This document shows, in pieces, positions 44,504-51,070 of a stretch of DNA of 51,070 nucleotides (position 1 is its first letter; each line of letters begins with the position of its first letter). This DNA comes from Chryseobacterium limigenitum (lineage in GTDB: Bacteria; Bacteroidota; Bacteroidia; Flavobacteriales; Weeksellaceae). The notes beneath the pieces were generated by a model. The model did no database searches and was not told the origin of the DNA. It worked only from the letters and a program-made list of their open reading frames with translations. The stretch lies in assembly GCF_900114875.1 (NCBI RefSeq), contig NZ_FPKW01000025.1, positions 1 through 51,070 of the forward strand, given 5' to 3'. The translations under genes were made by a program, and so were the position numbers.

Positions 44504-45239
44504 GTATATTTTCTTTTTTGTTTAAAATATAAAATGCCCTCTGTGCTGCCTTCTCTTCTGCTTTCTTTTTGGAGGTTTCCGTGGCATTGGCTATTTTTTC
44601 TTCTCCAAGCCAAACATGACATCGGAAGATGATCGCTTTATTTACCTGGACTTCCTCACAAGTTTCGTACTTTATATTCAATTTCTTCTTCTGGCTCCAT
44701 TCGAGCAGAAGACCTTTGTAGCTTACAATCTTATTTTCAAGCTTATTTATTTCGGATGGTGTTAAAAGTCTTTCCAAGATGATCTTCTTGCAGGTATCAT
44801 AATGAAAGTCCAGATAAACAGCACCGATTAACGCTTCAAATAAATTTCCGGAGATGTTCTCACCTAAAGCCACAGAATTTTGTTTAAGCAAAAGGTCTGT
44901 AAGTTTTAAGTCTTCACCTAATTTATTAAGATTCTTCCTATTAACAATCTTAGATTTCATTTGTGTTAAATATCCTTCATTAGCCTGAGGATAAGCTTGA
45001 AACAAATGACAAGAAATAATTGTACCCAAAACAGAATCTCCCAAAAATTCAAGTCTTTCGTAATTGCTGTCTTGATTTTTAGAAGAGCTTTTCAAAGAAA
45101 AAGCCTCACGGTAAAGAGCAACATTTTGTACCTCAGCACCCAGCATCTTATTCAGATGAGTACTAAGGAAAGAATCTCTTTCCGATAATTTTTTTCTTTT
45201 TTTGAGAAGGAATTTAGAAATGTATTTCTTTAACTCCAT
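44481..45239 (-). CDS. rnc: Ribonuclease III
   Basis: RNase III cleaves double-stranded RNA, including rRNA precursors. A 252-residue protein. The catalytic signature is NYERLEFLGDSVLGTII (about 60-75), with the second acidic cluster in NLFEALIGAVYLDFHYD. A C-terminal double-stranded RNA binding domain (about 165-238) contains YKGLLLEWSQKKKLNIKYE and ATETSKKKAEEKAAQRAF. A basic N-terminal extension (KKYISKFLLKKRKKLSERD) is typical of Bacteroidota RNase III. It lies 10 bases after fabF. Confidence 0.93.
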   Translation of the reverse strand: MELKKYISKFLLKKRKKLSERDSFLSTHLNKMLGAEVQNVALYREAFSLKSSSKNQDSNYERLEFLGDSVLGTIISCHLFQAYPQANEGYLTQMKSKIVNRKNLNKLGEDLKLTDLLLKQNSVALGENISGNLFEALIGAVYLDFHYDTCKKIILERLLTPSEINKLENKIVSYKGLLLEWSQKKKLNIKYETCEEVQVNKAIIFRCHVWLGEEKIANATETSKKKAEEKAAQRAFYILNKKENILGNPKTL

Positions 45240-45248
45240 TCAGTAAAT

Positions 45249-46493
45249 TTAGATTTTCGTAAATAGAACGCAGGCATTGTGCCCACCAAATCCAAAAGTA
45301 TTACTCATGGCTACTTTTACATCTTTCTTCGCCGCTTCGTTAAATGTAAAATTAAGTCTGCTGTCGATATTTTCATCATCAGTAAAATGGTTGATGGTTG
45401 GAGGAACGATACCATGAATAATAGTTCCTAACACAGCAATAGCCTCAATAACTCCGGCTGCACCCAAAAGGTGACCTGTCATTGATTTTGTAGAATTGAT
45501 CTGAATGTCATAAGCATGCTCACCCAATAATTTTGAAATTGCGTTAGATTCTGCAACGTCTCCTAATGGAGTAGATGTACCATGCATATTGATATGATCT
45601 ACTTCATCAGCAGTTAGCCCTGCATCTTCCAAACAGTTTTTCATTACTAAATAAGCTCCTAAACCTTCAGGATGTGGTGCTGTCATGTGATATGCATCAG
45701 CACTCATACCGCCACCTTTCAATTCTGCATAGATTGTTGCTCCACGTTTTACCGCATGCTCATATTCTTCAAGAATAATCGTTCCTGCACCTTCACCTAA
45801 AACAAATCCATCTCTGTCTTTATCAAAAGGTCTTGAAGCTGTTTTTGGATCATCGTTTCTTGTTGAAAGAGCCATCATAGCATTAAATCCGCCAACACCA
45901 CTTGCTGTAACGGCAGCTTCAGAGCCTCCGCATACAATCACGTCTGCTTTTCCTAGTTGGATCAGCATTTTTGAATCAATAATGGCATTCGCAGATGAAG
46001 CACAAGCAGAAACAGTAGTATAATTCGGTCCGTGGAAACCATACTCGATAGAGATGTGTCCAGGAGTAATGTCAGCAATCATTTTAGGAATAAAGAATGG
46101 GTTAAATCTCGGAATTTCCGTATTTGCCCAACCTAAAACTTCTGTTTCAAAAGTTTCTAAACCTCCGATTCCGGAACCCCAAATTACGCCGACTCTGTTT
46201 TTGTCTACATTGTCTTCTATTATTCTAGAATGTGCAACTGCCTCTCTGGCAGCTACCATTCCAAGTTGTGTATTTCGGTCCATTTTCTTTGCTTCTTTCT
46301 TATCGAAATGTTGCAATGGATCGAAGCCTTTCACTTCGCAAGCGAACTTTGTTTTGAAGTTTGTGGCATCAAAAAGAGTAATCGGAGCAGCACCGCTCTC
46401 ACCTTTAAGAAGATTTTCCCAGTATTCTTTTGCATTATTTCCAATCGGTGTTATTGCGCCAAAACCGGTTACAACTACTCTTTTTAATTCCAT
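45249..46493 (-). CDS. fabF: 3-oxoacyl-ACP synthase II
   Basis: FabF (KAS II) elongates fatty acyl chains by condensing acyl-ACP with malonyl-ACP. A 414-residue thiolase-fold enzyme. The start is KRVVVTGFGAITPIGNN. The nucleophilic cysteine is in TVSACASSANAI, the catalytic histidines are in NMHGTSTPLGD and NSTKSMTGHLLGAAG, and the glycine-rich end is MSNTFGFGGHNACVLF. It sits 36 bases downstream of acpP, the standard acpP-fabF pairing. Confidence 0.96.
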   Translation of the reverse strand: MELKRVVVTGFGAITPIGNNAKEYWENLLKGESGAAPITLFDATNFKTKFACEVKGFDPLQHFDKKEAKKMDRNTQLGMVAAREAVAHSRIIEDNVDKNRVGVIWGSGIGGLETFETEVLGWANTEIPRFNPFFIPKMIADITPGHISIEYGFHGPNYTTVSACASSANAIIDSKMLIQLGKADVIVCGGSEAAVTASGVGGFNAMMALSTRNDDPKTASRPFDKDRDGFVLGEGAGTIILEEYEHAVKRGATIYAELKGGGMSADAYHMTAPHPEGLGAYLVMKNCLEDAGLTADEVDHINMHGTSTPLGDVAESNAISKLLGEHAYDIQINSTKSMTGHLLGAAGVIEAIAVLGTIIHGIVPPTINHFTDDENIDSRLNFTFNEAAKKDVKVAMSNTFGFGGHNACVLFTKI

Positions 46494-46528
46494 AAACTTT
46501 TTAAATTTTCTTTTTGTTGAAGAGAATA

Positions 46529-46768
46529 TTATTTATTTACTACTTCTTCGATATAAGCGATAGCGTGCCCTACAGTAGTAATTTTTTCAGCTTGATCATC
46601 AGGGATTTGAATGTTAAATTCTTTTTCAAATTCCATAATTAGTTCAACTGTATCCAATGAGTCAGCTCCTAAATCGTTAGTGAAGCTAGCTTCAGGAGTT
46701 ACTTCTGTTTCTTCAACGTCAAGCTTATCAGCGATGATAGCTTTTACTCTTGATGCAATGTCTGACAT
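46529..46768 (-). CDS. acpP: Acyl carrier protein
   Basis: A 79-residue acidic carrier of growing acyl chains. The phosphopantetheine attachment serine is in DLGADSLDTVELIMEFE (about Ser38). The N-terminal SDIASRVKAIIADKLDVEE and the final helix HAIAYIEEVV fit normal ACP. It is the first gene of acpP-fabF-rnc-IPExxxVDY-pyk. The strong TATATTTG box upstream predicts high expression. Confidence 0.97.
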   Translation of the reverse strand: MSDIASRVKAIIADKLDVEETEVTPEASFTNDLGADSLDTVELIMEFEKEFNIQIPDDQAEKITTVGHAIAYIEEVVNK

Positions 46769-46799
46769 AGTAAATTATTTTTTTAATTGTTAGATTCTG

Positions 46800-46807
46800 C
46801 AAATATA
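46800..46807 (-). promoter_or_regulatory. -7 box TATATTTG of acpP
   Basis: Minus-strand TAnnTTTG match 31 bases before the ATG at 46768, giving a leader of about 25 bases. Confidence 0.6.
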
Positions 46808-47185
46808 TAAAATTCTTTACGATAAAACATTTTTTTAGTCTTTTTTGTGGGTAGACTATCCTTATTTTATAGTTCAGAGATTTAGTCTTTTCGTTTTCAG
46901 CGGGTTATATTTCAATATTTTTAAAGGGTTGTATAATTAATTAAATATCATGTCTCATCTATCTGTAACATTGATTTGGTTTTTGGACTTAAAACAGGTT
47001 GGTATGGATTTCAAATGTTCGGTGAAGTGAAATTTTAGGCCATGTTAATATTTATTAAAGCTGATTATTTTTTCTTGGATGCCTCTTTATAATAAAGCAA
47101 AATTGAGTTTTATAACAAAATAAGGAGTATATTGATTTGGCGGAAATTTGTATCAATATGGACTTTCTCCAAGTGAAATTATGTC
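46808..47185. other. Gene-free stretch between acpP and the AAA ATPase
   Basis: About 380 AT-rich bases. Only a 27-codon open frame (from ATG 46950, plus strand) is present, without promoter or recognisable content. I see no repeat, RNA gene or clear terminator. Confidence 0.5.
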
Positions 47186-47911
47186 TTAAATATCATCGTC
47201 ATTAAATAAATGGCGAAAATATAATTCAGGAGCATCAAGAAAGTTTTTTGTGATCTGATAATGCTCGGTGTCTTTATAATTAATTGGTTCAAGATTATTG
47301 TCTAAAGAATAGACAGTTGCACCGGGATAACTTAATAAGATAGGAGAGTGGGTTGCAATGATAAACTGTGCTTTTCCTGTTTTTTCCAACTTATGTATCA
47401 CGGATAATAATGCAAGCTGACGTTGTGGTGAAAGAGCAGATTCTGGCTCATCCAGGATATAAATACCTTTATCAAAATGATTGTGAAACAATGCTAAAAA
47501 TGCCTCTCCATGAGACTGTTTGTGCAAAGATTTCCCGCCATAGGCATCCAAAACGCGGAGGTCACTTTCGGCGACTTCATCGATATAGGTTGCAAAATTG
47601 AAAAAACTTTCAGCTCTCATAAAAAATCCCTGATTTATTTTTATTCTCCATGATAGAGTGAGAAAATCGGATAATGTATTTTCTGTTTTATGAAAGTCGT
47701 AGTTATGATTCCGGTTGCCTCCAGAAAGGTTAAAATCACATTTATCAGCGATACTTTCCATTAACGTTGATTTTCCGGTGCCGTTCTCGCCAACAAAGAA
47801 AGTTACGTTGGTTTTTAATTTTAAATCTAATCCATTTTTAAAAATAGGAAGATCGAAAGGAAATTCCTTTGGATGATTATCTTTTAAGTAAATTCGTGAT
47901 AAATAAGCCAT
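47186..47911 (-). CDS. AAA-family ATPase (ABC-type P-loop)
   Basis: A 241-residue single-domain ATPase. Walker A is FFVGENGTGKSTLMESIA. The signature-like region is KQSHGEAFLALF, Walker B is YILDEPESALSP, and the H-loop is IIATHSPILLSYPGATVYSLD. It starts AYLSRIYLKDNHPKEFPFDLPIF, which is typical of stand-alone SMC/RecF-like AAA_21/23 proteins. No nuclease or membrane partner is adjacent, so neither transport nor an OLD-type defence function can be claimed. The lack of a partner and the flanking long intergenic spaces leave its role open. Confidence 0.8.
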   Translation of the reverse strand: MAYLSRIYLKDNHPKEFPFDLPIFKNGLDLKLKTNVTFFVGENGTGKSTLMESIADKCDFNLSGGNRNHNYDFHKTENTLSDFLTLSWRIKINQGFFMRAESFFNFATYIDEVAESDLRVLDAYGGKSLHKQSHGEAFLALFHNHFDKGIYILDEPESALSPQRQLALLSVIHKLEKTGKAQFIIATHSPILLSYPGATVYSLDNNLEPINYKDTEHYQITKNFLDAPELYFRHLFNDDDI

Positions 47912-48124
47912 TTTATTTTGAAGTCAATATTTTTTACTGAATACATTTATAGCAAAAATGTGCCGAAATATAAGTCAAATATTTATTTCTATAGTAATAA
48001 TTGCTGGTTGTCAATTAAATATTGATAATAGAAAGATGGTTTAATTGTCGTATATTGATAAAAATGTCTATTAATACTTTATAAAATAAGTTGTAAACAT
48101 TCATAATTTTAAAAATAATATAAA

Positions 48125-49081
48125 ATGAAAAATGTTTGCATAGGTGGAAACAATGAACAAATTGATTTTTCTAAAAAACCTATTAGCATTGCATATTTGA
48201 TCTTGGTGCATCGATTGCCCGATCAATTTAAAAGACTTTTTACAGCAATTTACGAGCTGTCCAATTTTTACCTTATTCATATTGATAAAAAAGCAAGTCT
48301 GGAAATCGGTGAAGAAGTGACAGTTTTCCTCGAAAAATACCCGAATGTGCATATTCTTAAAAGTGAAACCGTGATTTGGGGAGGATATAGTATGGTTCAG
48401 GCCGAATTAGATGGAATAAATTATCTTCTGAACATGAATGCAAAATGGGATTATTTTATTAACCTCAGCGGACAGGATTATCCATTAAAATCACAGAAAA
48501 TCATTAAAGATTTTTTATCTAAAAACAATGGTAAAAATTATATAAAATTTGCCGATCAGGAAAAAGTAAGACCTGAAACGATGAACAGAATTGAAAATTA
48601 TTTTGAAGAATTAGAAGATAATATTTCGGATAAAACTCATAAAAGAGAGTTTATGAAAGATGTAATTCCTTATATCGGAGGGCAATGGATGATTTTAACA
48701 AGGAATTGTTGCGAGTTTATTTGTAACAGTACTGAAGTGAAAAAGTATGAAGATTATTATCTCAATACCCTTATTGCTGACGAATCTTTCTTTCAAACTG
48801 TCTTGATGAATACTTCGTTTAATGGAATTTTAGTTGATGATGATAAAAGGGCAATTATCTGGATTCCTGATGGTGATATTAAATTGCGTCCCAAAACTTT
48901 CACCGGAACTGATCTGGATTTTCTGCAAAAAGGGAATCATCTGTTTGCCAGAAAGTTTGATGATAATGTTGATGATAAAATAATTAACAGTATTGAGATT
49001 CAATACAATGACCCTATTAAAATATTGGCGAAAGTGATTGACGTGAAAAGTATCAGGAAAAGTGTTAATCACATGAATTAG
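48125..49081 (+). CDS. GT14-type (core-2/I-branching-like) glycosyltransferase
   Basis: A 318-residue putative N-acetylglucosaminyl- or xylosyltransferase of the Branch family. The start ISIAYLILVHRLPDQFKRLF and YLIHIDKKAS fit the nucleotide-sugar fold. VIWGGYSMVQAELDGINYLL and the family hallmark NLSGQDYPLKS follow, then GGQWMILTRNCCEFI and ADESFFQTVLMN. Bacterial members often decorate surface glycans. No TAnnTTTG box was found and no other polysaccharide genes are adjacent. It has a terminator at 49149-49181. Confidence 0.85.
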   Translation: MKNVCIGGNNEQIDFSKKPISIAYLILVHRLPDQFKRLFTAIYELSNFYLIHIDKKASLEIGEEVTVFLEKYPNVHILKSETVIWGGYSMVQAELDGINYLLNMNAKWDYFINLSGQDYPLKSQKIIKDFLSKNNGKNYIKFADQEKVRPETMNRIENYFEELEDNISDKTHKREFMKDVIPYIGGQWMILTRNCCEFICNSTEVKKYEDYYLNTLIADESFFQTVLMNTSFNGILVDDDKRAIIWIPDGDIKLRPKTFTGTDLDFLQKGNHLFARKFDDNVDDKIINSIEIQYNDPIKILAKVIDVKSIRKSVNHMN

Positions 49082-49148
49082 CATTGAATTTTTGAAAAAT
49101 CTAAAAGAATTGAAGTAAATCTAAAAGCTTAGTTTCGTACTTTATATT

Positions 49149-49181
49149 AGCTTTGATCAAATTTGGTCAAGGCTTTTTTTT
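49149..49181 (+). terminator. Terminator of the glycosyltransferase gene
   Basis: AGCTTTGATCA, loop AATT, TGGTCAAGGCT (two T-G pairs), then eight Ts, 68 bases past the stop. Confidence 0.8.
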
Positions 49182-49203
49182 ATTGTGAAATGTTGGGTGA
49201 ATA

Positions 49204-49237
49204 AAAAAACGTTGTAAAATATTTTACAACGTTTTTT
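49204..49237 (-). terminator. Perfect 34-bp palindrome (terminator of a minus-strand RNA gene)
   Basis: The sequence is identical to its own reverse complement across 49204-49237: six As, CGTTGTAAAAT, then its complement and six Ts. It follows on the minus strand the tRNA/tmRNA 3'-end-like stretch at 49238-49254, and so looks like that gene's original terminator. Confidence 0.6.
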
Positions 49238-49254
49238 GTGGAGTTGGAGGGAGT
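49238..49254 (-). other. Putative att site: tRNA/tmRNA 3'-end-like remnant
   Basis: On the minus strand this reads ACTCCCTCCAACTCCAC, like the 3' side of a T stem plus an acceptor strand (CAACTCC) and discriminator A. A terminator follows immediately, but there is no tRNA body upstream. This is what remains when an element integrates into the 3' end of a tRNA or tmRNA gene. The tyrosine recombinase starts about 190 bases away, on the element side. Confidence 0.45.
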
Positions 49255-49385
49255 ACTAATTGTTCAACTTTATACATCTTGTAAAATGTCTATTTTGTGT
49301 GTTTTCTTTTGGTTACAATGATTTTAGGTGATTTTAAAACTGATTTATTTTGATGTAAGTTGATGCGAATTTAAATAAATTGAAA

Positions 49386-49432
49386 TTTACCGTACAAAAA
49401 CCGTACAGTATTTTATATATTTGTACGGTAAA
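49386..49432 (+). promoter_or_regulatory. Recombinase promoter inside ACCGTACA repeats
   Basis: A perfect 13-bp inverted repeat, TTTACCGTACAAA (49386-49398) and TTTGTACGGTAAA (49420-49432), brackets the promoter. A third ACCGTACA lies at 49400-49407, 11 bases (one helical turn) from the first. The -7 box TATATTTG at 49416-49423 overlaps the right arm. The start TTG is at 49442. The arrangement fits an operator or recombinase arm sites. Confidence 0.65.
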
Positions 49433-49441
49433 ACAAACAGC

Positions 49442-50689
49442 TTGGCTACAATAAATTTTCTTTACCGTTCTACCAAAGAGCAAGCACCCCTCAACATAAG
49501 GTTATTATTTAGGTGTGAGGGAGTAGATTATGTATACGGGGCAAAAACCTTGCTAAAAGTAGATAAAGAGTATTGGGAAAAGTATCACGACCAAAAGCGC
49601 CCTAAAACTATTGAAATAGCAAACAGGCAAAGAGAGGTAAACGCAGAGATAAACGATATTCAGAACTTCGTTTTAAATGCGTTTGAAAAAGCCTTGCCGT
49701 CTGAGATTGATAAAGTTTGGCTACAAACAAAAATAGATAGCTATTATAACAGAGAACCCGATAAGGTTCGAATCCCGCAAGGACTAATACAGTTTGTAGA
49801 TTATTATATACAAGAGAAAGGTAATGATATTACTCCCTCTACAGTTAAAAAGCTAAATGTAGTCAAGCATAAATTAGAACGTTACGAAAAAGAAAAAAAA
49901 GTAACCTTACTTATTTCGGAGATTAATGAACAATTCAAAAATAATTTTATAGCATACTGCACAAAGGAAAATTACGCTATTGGTACTGTGCAAAGAGATT
50001 TGGTATTTATTAAAACTTTTTGCAACTATGCCTACGAAAAAGGATTAGAGGTAGATAGAAACCTCAGCAAATTGCGAATAAAAGTAAAAAAAGAAATTAA
50101 GCATCCTTATTTATCACTTTTAGAACTTGAACAAATAGAGAAAGCGGAGCTAAGTGATAGTCTTTCAAATGTTAGGGACTGGCTAATTATTTCGTGCTAT
50201 ACAGGGCAGAGAATATCTGATTTTATGAATTTTAATACAAGTATGATACGTGTAGAAAATGGTAAATCCCTGCTTGAATTTAGACAAAAGAAAACCAATA
50301 AATTAATGACTATCCCAGTACTTCCTAAAGTAATGGAAGTATTAGAAAAAAGAGGTGGAGAGTTTCCTAACAAAATATCTGACCAGAAATATAATGATTA
50401 TTTAAAAGAGGTCTGTAAAAAAGCGAAAATAAATCAAGAAATAGAGGGTAGTAAAAAAACAGAGATTGGAGCGAACAGCGGAAAATATCGAAAAGATGAG
50501 GGGGTGTATGAAAAATGGGAACTTGTATCTTCGCATATAGGACGGCGTTCTTTTGCTACCAATTTCTACGGTAAAATACCTACAAGCCATTTAATTTTTA
50601 TGACTGGGCATACTACCGAAAGAATGTTTTTAGAATATATAGGGAAAAGTACAAAAGATACTGCTCTTGAACTTTTTAATTATTTTTAG
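49442..50689 (+). CDS. Tyrosine recombinase / phage-type integrase of a mobile element
   Basis: A recombinase of about 415 residues that would integrate and excise the element by strand exchange through a tyrosine. The N-terminal domain (ATINFLYRSTKEQAPLN) and the SAM-like core-binding domain (about 110-205) precede the catalytic domain. In it I see R in CYTGQRISDF, K in RQKKTNKLM, H-x-x-R in SHIGRRSFATN, H in MTGHTT and the nucleophile Y in MFLEYIGKS. TTG 49442 is chosen over TTG 49421, which lies inside the -7 box. It belongs to the Bacteroidota group of integrases found on ICEs and genomic islands. Confidence 0.88.
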   Translation: MATINFLYRSTKEQAPLNIRLLFRCEGVDYVYGAKTLLKVDKEYWEKYHDQKRPKTIEIANRQREVNAEINDIQNFVLNAFEKALPSEIDKVWLQTKIDSYYNREPDKVRIPQGLIQFVDYYIQEKGNDITPSTVKKLNVVKHKLERYEKEKKVTLLISEINEQFKNNFIAYCTKENYAIGTVQRDLVFIKTFCNYAYEKGLEVDRNLSKLRIKVKKEIKHPYLSLLELEQIEKAELSDSLSNVRDWLIISCYTGQRISDFMNFNTSMIRVENGKSLLEFRQKKTNKLMTIPVLPKVMEVLEKRGGEFPNKISDQKYNDYLKEVCKKAKINQEIEGSKKTEIGANSGKYRKDEGVYEKWELVSSHIGRRSFATNFYGKIPTSHLIFMTGHTTERMFLEYIGKSTKDTALELFNYF

Positions 50690-50694
50690 GCTTT

Positions 50695-50784
50695 ATGATT
50701 ACGCACATTATAGATGAAAATGGTAACTCAGTACTGGAGTTGCTAACTTTGTTAGGACACAATTCTTATACTCTTTATCTTTAA
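50695..50784 (+). pseudogene. 5' remnant of a gene interrupted by the IS3 element
   Basis: An open frame begins 6 bases after the recombinase stop: MITHIIDENGNSVLELLT... and ends at 50784, just before the IS3 orfA. A candidate IS left end (TGTTAGGACAC) starts at about 50750, so only about 18 codons belong to the original gene and the rest is read-through into the IS. The original gene, probably the next gene of the mobile element, cannot be identified. Confidence 0.4.
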
Positions 50785-50788
50785 GAGT

Positions 50789-51070
50789 ATGAAAAAGATC
50801 AGAAAAAATTACAGTCTAGAGTTTAAGATCCAAGCAGTATCTTTAAGTGAGCAGCGAGGCAATGTATCCTCGGTAGCTGAAGAATTGGGGATCTGTAAAG
50901 AAAGTCTCGTTAATTGGCGAAAACTTCACAAAGAAGGTAAACTTAGCAAGGAAAAACAAATATCCTCTGATCCAATAAGGGAAGAGTTATTGAGACTTCG
51001 CAAAGAACTAGAAGAAACAAAGCTTGAACGTGATATCTTAAAAAAGGCGGTAGGCATCTTCTCCAAGAGA
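50789..51070 (+). CDS. IS3-family transposase OrfA, runs off right edge
   Basis: 94 codons with no stop before the window end. The start KKIRKNYSLEFKIQAVSLSEQRGNVSSVAEELGI is a helix-turn-helix of the HTH_Tnp_1 type. A leucine-zipper-like coiled coil follows, EELLRLRKELEETKLERDILKKAVGIF, the standard OrfA C terminus before the OrfB frame. OrfB with the DDE core should follow beyond the window. It is not the same element as the transposase remnant at the left edge, which lacks this HTH. Confidence 0.9.
   Translation, partial: MKKIRKNYSLEFKIQAVSLSEQRGNVSSVAEELGICKESLVNWRKLHKEGKLSKEKQISSDPIREELLRLRKELEETKLERDILKKAVGIFSKR

Noticed and set aside
46950..47033. 27-codon plus-strand frame in the acpP-ATPase gap
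   Set aside because: No promoter box, no signal peptide and no recognisable content; expected by chance.
47186..47911. AAA ATPase as part of a defence system (OLD or retron type)
   Set aside because: There is no nuclease, TOPRIM domain, reverse transcriptase or partner gene beside it, and it lies outside the apparent mobile element.

Overview
The window looks like the chromosome of a Chryseobacterium-like bacterium (Flavobacteriia, Weeksellaceae). It is AT-rich. It carries several Bacteroidota-only families (DUF3276/PUR, DUF1573, DUF2480, DUF6452, DUF6048, an IPExxxVDY-type protein, an N-terminally extended NusB), type IX secretion (T9SS) sorting domains, and a TAnnTTTG -7 promoter box in front of most transcription units. 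Genus and family are inferred from content and were not tested by any search.

Layout. 1-1140: insertion-sequence debris, with a frameshifted DDE transposase containing a TTTC microsatellite, a second short transposase fragment and a 30-bp tandem repeat. 1.2-5.2 kb: DUF3276 protein and an MdlA/MsbA-like ABC exporter on the minus strand, divergent from nusB-DUF1573-yajC. 5.3-11.9 kb: a repeat element, an SDR oxidoreductase, a YcxB-like membrane protein, aspS, an ankyrin protein, a MATE exporter, the tiny ribosomal protein THX and a DUF937 protein. 12-17 kb: a DUF2723-like membrane protein and DUF2480 on the minus strand, divergent from lpxB, then comEC. 17.1-20.6 kb: the succinate dehydrogenase operon sdhCAB. 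20.7-25.4 kb: a TlpA-like lipoprotein without a CXXC motif, the rlmD-DUF6452-DUF6048 group and a small lipoprotein.

25.5-35.4 kb is a secreted-protein island. It has an M43 metalloprotease, a decayed paralogue of the next gene, a 994-aa reprolysin-like metalloprotease, a 47-codon secreted peptide and a 1187-aa multidomain adhesin-like protein. The three large proteins end in T9SS type A sorting domains, so they are probably exported and anchored or released at the surface. 35.5-38.6 kb: the minus-strand operon ruvB-paiB-like-MBL hydrolase-coaE. 38.8-42.5 kb: hutI, hutG and a succinate-semialdehyde-type dehydrogenase. 42.6-46.8 kb: the minus-strand cluster acpP-fabF-rnc-IPExxxVDY-pyk. 47.2-49.1 kb: an AAA ATPase and a GT14-type glycosyltransferase.

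The right end (about 49.24 kb onward) looks like the edge of an integrated mobile element. A tRNA/tmRNA 3'-end-like sequence abuts a perfect 34-bp palindrome, followed by a tyrosine recombinase whose promoter is embedded in three copies of ACCGTACA. Just after it an IS3-family orfA begins and runs off the window, apparently interrupting the next gene of the element. The best candidates for something undescribed are the recombinase control region with its att site, the short secreted peptide in the T9SS island, and the structured leaders of lpxB and the THX gene. I saw no CRISPR array, rRNA gene or complete tRNA gene.
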